Assembly: GCF_014204545.1 (NCBI RefSeq)
Contig: NZ_JACHLJ010000001.1
Location: forward strand, 1,426,001-1,490,000
Length of the DNA stretch: 64,000 nt
Direction of reading: 5' to 3'
DNA from: Brevundimonas vesicularis
GTDB lineage: Bacteria; Pseudomonadota; Alphaproteobacteria; Caulobacterales; Caulobacteraceae
Shown: positions 58,999 to 64,000 of the stretch, piece by piece
Layout: every line of letters begins with the position of its first letter
Position numbering within the stretch: the stretch's first letter is position 1
Translations under genes and position numbers: made by a program
Notes under the pieces: model-generated
The model's database searches: none
The model's input: the letters and a program-made list of their open reading frames with translations, nothing else
What the model was told of the DNA's origin: nothing

Positions 58999-59149
58999 GG
59001 CGTTCCGATAGCTTCGGTTGCCGATGACAATGTCGCATTCCGACATGCGGTGTCATTCTGACAAGGCGTTTTGCGGCTCTCCACAATGATCCAACGTTGT
59101 GCAAGAACGACCTGAGGCAGTCCTTCGACTGCCCGTTGATTGCAAGAGA

Positions 59150-59518
59150 ATGAAAATGATCGTTGCTGCCTTTTTGACGGCGAGCCTCCTGGGGCAGAAC
59201 GCTGCTCCCCCGATCATCACTCCCTCGAACCCTGACGCCGCGGAAGCCGTCGCAGCATTTATGGGGCTAGGAAGATACTCTGGCACGTGTGTCGCCCATC
59301 TTCCAGCTGGTGCCAAGGCGCGCTTGGACATCCTCACTTCAGATCAGGCGCCGTCGGGCGTCCAGGCGTGGCTAATCTCCAGCTTCAAGCAAGGGTATGA
59401 GGAGGGTCTTGCAGACCCTAACCGCTCCGACCGGACAGCTTCTGAATGTCGAGACATGGAGCGGGCGGCAAACGCCAGGATGCAAGCCGTCGCAGAACGG
59501 CTGAACGGCCGCCGCTAA
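59150..59518 (+). CDS. Small secreted protein, unknown
   Basis: A 122-residue protein from ATG 59150 (or 59156) with a short signal peptide (MKMIVAAFLTASLLGQNAA). The mature part contains TPSNPDAAEAVAAFMGLGRYSGTCV, SGVQAWLISSFKQGYEEGLAD and CRDMERAANARMQAVAERL; two cysteines (at about residues 45 and 102) could form a disulfide. No domain is recognised. The helical pattern and Cys spacing recall small periplasmic proteins often found as accessory genes. Less GC-rich than its neighbours. The reverse-strand frame over it has no support. Confidence 0.6.
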   Translation: MKMIVAAFLTASLLGQNAAPPIITPSNPDAAEAVAAFMGLGRYSGTCVAHLPAGAKARLDILTSDQAPSGVQAWLISSFKQGYEEGLADPNRSDRTASECRDMERAANARMQAVAERLNGRR

Positions 59519-59587
59519 GGATGCGGCACAGTCCCGGTGCACACCTTGGGAAGACGCTACCGACATAGGCCGAAACTGCGGCCCGCC

Positions 59588-60784
59588 CTACACCAACTCC
59601 ACGCCCATAGCGGTCGCTTCGCCGCCGCCGATGCAGAGGGCGGCCATGCCGCGGGTCTTGCCGTGGGCTTTCAGGGCGGACAGCAGGGTGGTCAGGACGC
59701 GTGCTCCTGAAGCCCCAAGCGGGTGGCCCAGGGCGCAGGCGCCGCCGTTGACGTTGATCTTGTCGTGGGGGATGCCGAGTTCCTGCATGGCGATCATCGG
59801 CACGATGGCGAAGGCCTCGTTGACCTCCCACAGATCGACGTCGTCGGCGCTCCAGCCGGCCTTCTTCAGCGCCTTCTGCAGGGCGAAGACCGGGGCGGTG
59901 GTGAACAGGTGCGGCTCGTGGGCGTGGGCGGCCTGGCTGACCACGCGGGCGATCGGCGTCAGGCCCAGGGTTTCAGCCGTAGACCGGCGCATCATGACCA
60001 GGGCGGCGGCGCCGTCCGAGATCGAGGCGGCGGAAGCCGCTGTGATCGTGCCGTCCTTGCCGAAGGCGGGCTTCAGATTTTGGATCTTGGACGGGTCGGA
60101 CTTGGTCGGCTGTTCATCGCGATCGACAGTGACGGGGCCCTTGCGGGTCTTGACCTCAACCCAGGCGATCTCGGCGTCGAAGGCGCCCGTTTCCTGGGCG
60201 CGCTTGGCCCGGCCGGCGCTTTCGATAGCGTAGGCGTCCTGCTGCTCGCGGGTGAACTGATAGTCCTTGGCCGTGTCCTCGGCGAACTGGCCCATCAGCT
60301 TGCCGGGGGTGTAGGCGTCCTCCAGCCCGTCCAGATACATGCTGTCGGAAATGACGTCGTGGCCGATGCGCGCGCCGCCCCGGTGCTTTTGCATCAGATA
60401 CGGGGCGTTGGTCATCGACTCCATGCCGCCCGCCACGATCACATCGGCCGAACCGGCGGCCAGCGCATCGTGCGCCATCATGGCCGCCTGCATGCCCGAG
60501 CCGCACATCTTGTTGATGGTGGTCGCCTCGGTCGAGGTGGGCAGGCCTGCGCCCATGCCCGCCTGACGCGCCGGCGCCTGGCCCAGGCCCGCAGGCAGGA
60601 CGCAGCCCATGATGATCTGCTCGACCTTGTTCGGGTCCAGCCCGGCGCGATCCAGCGCCGCCTTGACCGCGACGGCGCCCAGGTCGGTGGACTTGGCGTC
60701 GGACAGCGCGCCCTGGAAACCGCCCATCGGCGTGCGGGCATAGGAGACGATGACGACAGGATCGGCGGACGTGGTCGCGGACAT
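59588..60784 (-). CDS. Acetyl-CoA acetyltransferase (thiolase)
   Basis: A 398-residue thiolase. The nucleophile Cys is in TTINKMCGSGMQAAM (about 95), the catalytic His in NGGACALGHPLGASGAR and the second Cys in MAALCIGGGEATAM. It condenses or cleaves acyl-CoA units (acetoacetyl-CoA), feeding polyhydroxybutyrate, ketone or fatty-acid metabolism. ATG 60784; the longer frame to 61024 overlaps the next gene. It follows the flavin-reductase fusion gene by 47 bases on the same strand and may be co-transcribed. PhaA-type versus degradative thiolase cannot be separated here. Confidence 0.95.
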   Translation of the reverse strand: MSATTSADPVVIVSYARTPMGGFQGALSDAKSTDLGAVAVKAALDRAGLDPNKVEQIIMGCVLPAGLGQAPARQAGMGAGLPTSTEATTINKMCGSGMQAAMMAHDALAAGSADVIVAGGMESMTNAPYLMQKHRGGARIGHDVISDSMYLDGLEDAYTPGKLMGQFAEDTAKDYQFTREQQDAYAIESAGRAKRAQETGAFDAEIAWVEVKTRKGPVTVDRDEQPTKSDPSKIQNLKPAFGKDGTITAASAASISDGAAALVMMRRSTAETLGLTPIARVVSQAAHAHEPHLFTTAPVFALQKALKKAGWSADDVDLWEVNEAFAIVPMIAMQELGIPHDKINVNGGACALGHPLGASGARVLTTLLSALKAHGKTRGMAALCIGGGEATAMGVELV

Positions 60785-60831
60785 GGGGACGGCTTCCTCT
60801 ATTTCGGGCGAGAGATAGCGATCCCGGCCGG

Positions 60832-61803
60832 TCAGGAAAAGTGCAGCCGCCGATACTTGCCCCGGAAATAGAGCAGCGGATCGCGGCGCGGCTCGAACCG
60901 GGCGCGCCTGACCCGGCCGATGATGACCAGGTGATCGCCGGCCTCGACGATCTGTTCGGTTCCGCATTCGAAGCTGGCTAGGGCGCCCGACAGGATGGGC
61001 GCGCCGGTGTCCCAGGTCTCCCACGCCACGTCCTGAAAGCGGTCGGCCTGGGACCGGGCGAAGACGCCGGAGGTCGGCTGCTGGCCGATATGCAGGACGT
61101 TGATGGCGAAATGCTCGGCCCGGCGGAAACGGTCGACATTGGTGGACGAGCGGGCCAGGCAGAACAGGATCAGCGGCGGGTCTAGCGACACCGAGGAGAA
61201 GGAGTTGGCGGTCAGGCCGACAGGCTGTCCGGCCTCGTCCAGGGTCGTGACCACCGTCACGCCGGTGGCGAAACAGCCCAGGGCGTCGCGCAGGGTGCGC
61301 GGGTCGGAACCGGCTTGGTAATGCAGGGCGTCGCGCGGGGCGTGGCGTTCGAGGAAGCCCAGGAGGGCGGCGTTCTCGGCCTCGACCGCGTCCGGCGCCT
61401 CGGCGCGCGCGATCGTCTGGATCGGAACGCCGGCCAACTGTGTCTCAAGCTCGAGCGAGACAGCCCCCTGCCCTTCGGCGACGACCGCCAGACAGCTTGC
61501 CAGGGCCGGGCCGGTGACGGCGAGCGCAGGGACGACGGCCGCCAGCGTCGTGTCGGAACAGACGATGGCCGGGCGAGAGGGAAGCTCGGTCAGCAGTCGA
61601 CGCAGGGCGGCGGAGCTGTCGTCCGCTTCATCAAAATCGGCTGCGAGCATGACGTGGCGGCCGGCCTCGACCAGCGCGCGCACCGAACGGCGCCAGTCGC
61701 CGGACAGACGCTTGGGCGCGCCGATCAGCAGGACGATGGGATCCTCGGGGTCGCCCCAGCTTTCGACGTCCAGGCCTCCATTCGGGGGCGGCGATGCGGT
61801 CAT
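60832..61803 (-). CDS. Two-domain protein: hydrolase-like N-terminus fused to a flavin reductase
   Basis: A 323-residue protein. The C-terminal half (from about 165) is a flavin reductase-like FMN-binding split barrel: LRDALGCFATGVTVVTTLDEAG, GLTANSFSSVSLDPPLILFCLARSS, FAINVLHIGQ and FRGKYRRLHF. These NAD(P)H:flavin reductases supply FMNH2 to two-component monooxygenases. The N-terminal part (ESWGDPEDPIVLLIGAPKRL, then LVEAGRHVMLAADFDE) begins like an alpha/beta hydrolase but lacks a G-x-S-x-G nucleophile motif and a catalytic His, so it is probably a degenerate binding domain. No monooxygenase gene is adjacent. ATG 61803. Confidence 0.85.
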   Translation of the reverse strand: MTASPPPNGGLDVESWGDPEDPIVLLIGAPKRLSGDWRRSVRALVEAGRHVMLAADFDEADDSSAALRRLLTELPSRPAIVCSDTTLAAVVPALAVTGPALASCLAVVAEGQGAVSLELETQLAGVPIQTIARAEAPDAVEAENAALLGFLERHAPRDALHYQAGSDPRTLRDALGCFATGVTVVTTLDEAGQPVGLTANSFSSVSLDPPLILFCLARSSTNVDRFRRAEHFAINVLHIGQQPTSGVFARSQADRFQDVAWETWDTGAPILSGALASFECGTEQIVEAGDHLVIIGRVRRARFEPRRDPLLYFRGKYRRLHFS

Positions 61804-61884
61804 GAGGCGAGGCGGTCCGGTCTGTCGTGAAGCGTGAGAGCGATCCCTATTAGGGGAAGACCGGCGCCCGGCGCCAGAACTGTA

Positions 61885-62499
61885 TCAGCCGCCGTAGCCC
61901 CGGCCGCCGCCGCCGAAGCCGCCGCGCGAAACGACGGTGGTGCGGCTCTGCACCCGCGTCGGGGCCTGACGGGCGATGTCGCCATGCTCGCGCGCATTGG
62001 TCAGGGTCTTGCCGGTGCGATAGTCGCGGTAGGCGTAGCCGCCGCCATAGCCGTTGGACAGCCGCCCCTCGCGGTCGCGGTACAGCGGTCCGCCGCCGCG
62101 ATAGCCGCCGCCGTTCAGCATCTGGCCGACGATGAAGCCGGTCAACAGCGGGGTGAAGAAGGAGCCGCCGTTGTTGTTCGGCTGGCATTGCGACGGTCCC
62201 CACTGGCCTTCGCACTCCTCGCGGGTGGCGTAGCGCGGCGCGGTCTTGGCGGCCTCTTGCTGAGCCTTCGTCAGGGCGGCGTCGCATTCGTTGTCGGGAA
62301 TGTCGTTGGCGGCCTTGCACTCGTCCAGCGACTGATAGGCCAGGGTCGGTTCGGGCTCAGGCGCCGGGACACGCTGGGGCGAGCCGCAGGCGGCAAGCGA
62401 GAAGCTGGCGGTCGCCATCAGGCTGCTGACGTGCAGGACGCGCGAGCGCTTGAGCCGGCGCATGGTGTCTGTCTTGGGAAGGTCTTTGGGATCGGTCAT
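61885..62499 (-). CDS. DUF1190 lipoprotein, YjfM/YgiB-like
   Basis: A 204-residue protein. Leader with lipobox SLAAC (about residue 38) makes it a likely lipoprotein. DUF1190 marks are the Cys pairs in YQSLDECKAANDIPDNECDAAL and YATREECEGQWGPSQC, and the Gly/Arg/Tyr-rich tail (GGGYRGGGPLYRDREGR, ending GGGGRGYGG). In Enterobacteria YjfM and YgiB sit beside glutathionylspermidine-synthetase-like ATP-grasp enzymes. Here it is the last gene of a run with DUF350 (5 bases upstream) and DUF2491. No ATP-grasp gene follows; it may lie outside the window. ATG 62499. Confidence 0.85.
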   Translation of the reverse strand: MTDPKDLPKTDTMRRLKRSRVLHVSSLMATASFSLAACGSPQRVPAPEPEPTLAYQSLDECKAANDIPDNECDAALTKAQQEAAKTAPRYATREECEGQWGPSQCQPNNNGGSFFTPLLTGFIVGQMLNGGGYRGGGPLYRDREGRLSNGYGGGYAYRDYRTGKTLTNAREHGDIARQAPTRVQSRTTVVSRGGFGGGGRGYGG

Positions 62500-62504
62500 G
62501 GCGG

Positions 62505-62918
62505 TCACGACGTCATGCAGGCTGCGTTCAGCAGGCCGACGCAGATGGAGATGGAGGCCAGATAGACGGCCGCGGCGATCTCGCCCGCCTCGATGCGGAC
62601 GACCAGATTGCGGAAGGCCATGCGGCTGATGGCGACGAAGACGACGATCTGGATCACGCCGGCCAGCAGCGCCCAGGCCGCGAACTCCATCAGGCTGACG
62701 GTGTGCGACAGGGCCGAGGCCAGAGGCAGGACATAGCCGATCAGAGCGCCCCCAAGAGCAATGGCGGCGGCCGTGTTGCCTTCCCGGATCAGCGTATGTT
62801 CGTGATAGGGCGTGACCCACTGGTAGATCAGTTTGAAGGCCAGGGTGAAGGCGCCCGCCATGGCGAAGGCGATCAGGAAGGCGATCGCCCCCTGCTGAAA
62901 AATGAACCAGTCGAACAT
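62505..62918 (-). CDS. DUF350 membrane protein, YjfL-like
   Basis: A 137-residue membrane protein with four helices in two repeated halves, typical of DUF350: FLIAFAMAGAFTLAFKLIYQWV, then GNTAAAIALGGALIGYVLPLASAL, LAGVIQIVVFVAISRMA and the C-terminal GEIAAAVYLASISICVGLLNAA. The motif E-x-N-x-A (REGNTAAAIA) is characteristic. Function unknown; strongly associated with DUF1190 and GspS-like ATP-grasp genes. Co-directional with both neighbours at short spacing. Confidence 0.9.
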   Translation of the reverse strand: MFDWFIFQQGAIAFLIAFAMAGAFTLAFKLIYQWVTPYHEHTLIREGNTAAAIALGGALIGYVLPLASALSHTVSLMEFAAWALLAGVIQIVVFVAISRMAFRNLVVRIEAGEIAAAVYLASISICVGLLNAACMTS

Positions 62919-62944
62919 CGATCTTGCCCCCTCGGATTGCGCGC

Positions 62945-63592
62945 TCAGGCGCGGAACTCGGCCATTTCCAGCGGAATGCCGATCATGATTTCGTGCGTGC
63001 TGTCGCCGCCCTCGGGCTGCTGCTCAAGCGCCAGCATCAGCTCGCGCCCGCCGCCCAGCTCGCGAGCATACAGCATGCAGGTCTGGAAGATCTTGGCATA
63101 GGGCGTGGTCGCGGCGCGGTCGTCCCAGATCGTCTCCCACAGGGTGACGGGCGGCTGGATGGCGTCGCTCTCGGCGAACCAGAAGCGCGGATAGTCGGGC
63201 AGCTCCTCGGCCGCGCCGTGAAACACCGGCGCCGACAGGCGGTCGCGCCAGATGCGGCGTTCACGCTCGCCCGGCGGATAGGCCGAGGTCCAGGGCACGA
63301 ACAGGCTGAAGTCGTAGGATTCCAGCCCGGGCTCGTCGTCGCTCATGGCCTGAAGCATGACGTGGTCGTCGGTGTAGAAGCGATGGACGAACTGGCCGCT
63401 GTCCAGGCTGACCAACCCCTGCGCCGAGATGTCCAGCACGTCGCGATCCAGGGTGAAATGGGTCTCGTCGCCCAGCCGGCGCCAGGCCAGCGGGTCGAGC
63501 GACACGGTGCGGCCGACGGTGATGTTGCGCACCGTCGCCAGCCGACTGGCGGGCGCTGCCTTCTCCGACGATCCGAAAAGCTTCTTGAACAT
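62945..63592 (-). CDS. DUF2491 protein, YjfK-like
   Basis: A 215-residue soluble protein of the DUF2491/YjfK family: RNITVGRTVSLDPLAWRRLG, LVSLDSGQFVHRFYTDDHVMLQ, SYDFSLFVPWTSAYP and HEIMIGIPLEMAEFR at the end. The gene sits 26 bases before the DUF350 gene and 7 bases after the channel gene, confirming a single operon. In E. coli the order yjfI-yjfJ-yjfK-yjfL-yjfM-yjfC is similar. Molecular role unknown; the membrane-stress theme (PspA-like YjfJ in other genomes) suggests envelope maintenance. Confidence 0.88.
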   Translation of the reverse strand: MFKKLFGSSEKAAPASRLATVRNITVGRTVSLDPLAWRRLGDETHFTLDRDVLDISAQGLVSLDSGQFVHRFYTDDHVMLQAMSDDEPGLESYDFSLFVPWTSAYPPGERERRIWRDRLSAPVFHGAAEELPDYPRFWFAESDAIQPPVTLWETIWDDRAATTPYAKIFQTCMLYARELGGGRELMLALEQQPEGGDSTHEIMIGIPLEMAEFRA

Positions 63593-63599
63593 GGGACGA

Positions 63600-64000
63600 T
63601 CAGGATCCGGCCAGGCTCGGCTGGTTCAGCCGGACCGCCGACACATAGAACAGGCGATCGCCCTGTTCCACGCCTGTTTCCGGCAAAGGATTGAAGCGCG
63701 GCGAATCCGCGCCGTCCGGCTGATGCGCTAGAAGGGTCGCGCGGTGCTGGAGGAAACGCTGCGTCAGGTCGCCGACAGACCGACCCGCACCGGCCCATCT
63801 CAGGCTGAACAGCGTTGCGCCTTCGTCGAGGTGGCTGGTCAGGGCGCTGATGACTTGGCTGGCGCCAGGATCGCGCGCGGCGCGGGCCAGCATTTCCGGC
63901 GCCGACGACAGGACGATCTCGACCCGGGGACAGTGCTGCGCCAACAGTCGCGCGCTGTCGGCGTCATCGAAGAAGCAGACGATGTGTGCGGCGTCCGGCG
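63600..64000 (-). CDS. RCK/TrkA-type channel or regulatory protein, N-terminus beyond the window
   Basis: The last 133 codons of a gene entering from beyond 64000. The visible part starts inside a TrkA-N Rossmann unit (AAHIVCFFDDADSARLLAQH; RVEIVLSSAPEMLARAARDPGASQVISAL) and ends with a TrkA-C-like beta domain (TLFSLRWAGAGRSVGDLTQRFLQHRATLLAHQ; GDRLFYVSAVRL). Ion channels with RCK domains are known companions of the DUF350/DUF2491/DUF1190 genes, so a K+ channel is the best guess. The pore region would be outside the window. First gene of the operon as seen here. Confidence 0.65.
   Translation of the reverse strand, partial: PDAAHIVCFFDDADSARLLAQHCPRVEIVLSSAPEMLARAARDPGASQVISALTSHLDEGATLFSLRWAGAGRSVGDLTQRFLQHRATLLAHQPDGADSPRFNPLPETGVEQGDRLFYVSAVRLNQPSLAGS

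Noticed and set aside
59053..59337. Reverse-strand frame over the small secreted-protein gene
   Set aside because: The plus-strand frame has a signal peptide and protein-like composition; the reverse one has neither.

Overview
The window is GC-rich, gene-dense DNA from an alphaproteobacterium. It most likely comes from Caulobacterales, close to Brevundimonas or Caulobacter. Supporting evidence is a full-length ctrA, homologues of the polarity kinases DivJ and PleC, a MucR regulator, two DUF2336 proteins, fliI-fliJ under a CtrA-type box, clustered GANTC (CcrM) sites before ctrA and pleC, and a large TonB-dependent receptor. No rRNA, tRNA, CRISPR array, insertion sequence or prophage was found. 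The genus is inferred; no search was run.

Layout. 1-6430: an SMR exporter fragment, an ABC-F ATPase, an alpha/beta hydrolase and a large PAS/GAF hybrid histidine kinase. 6431-8004: an unusual island made of 640 bases of hairpin-rich non-coding DNA, an Abi-family HEPN gene, and a divergent structured small RNA of about 90 nt with its own consensus promoter and intrinsic terminator. 8101-18705: a solitary substrate-binding protein, two DUF2336 genes on either side of mucR, cysK, a HisKA_2 kinase, an Lrp/AsnC regulator divergent from an EamA exporter, and a soluble chemoreceptor. 18849-21952: CtrA box, fliI, fliJ, and a GH10 xylanase whose 5' end runs through a palindromic dispersed repeat. 22034-26285: two small secreted paralogues divergent from a two-component system, then a serine hydrolase.

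26349-32253: ctrA, an eight-copy heptamer repeat, a DnaA-domain-IV-like HTH gene overlapping a DUF6456 gene, two membrane proteins, sufE and the divJ-like kinase. 32279-38496: accessory-looking genes (DUF4238, DUF3883, SOS-boxed dinD) among conserved ones (DUF1491, lepA). 38616-55876: an RND efflux pair, a HisKA_2 kinase, a TonB-dependent receptor, nhaA, ynfA, trmJ-like, an S1/P1 nuclease, a duplicated DUF4168 protein, a CPA2 antiporter, a VWA protein and a CBS protein. 55924-58998: a hypothetical gene and the pleC-like kinase behind a perfect TTAA-N7-TTAA box. 59150-64000: a small secreted protein, a thiolase with a flavin-reductase fusion, and a yjfK/L/M-type operon (DUF2491, DUF350, DUF1190) headed by a truncated RCK-type channel gene.

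Two themes stand out. First, a cell-cycle hub: the kinases that control the DivK/CtrA pathway and CtrA itself lie within about 32 kb, with GANTC and CtrA sites at the ctrA and pleC promoters. Second, the Abi protein plus divergent structured RNA has the architecture of an RNA-linked abortive-infection system and is the best candidate here for an undescribed module.
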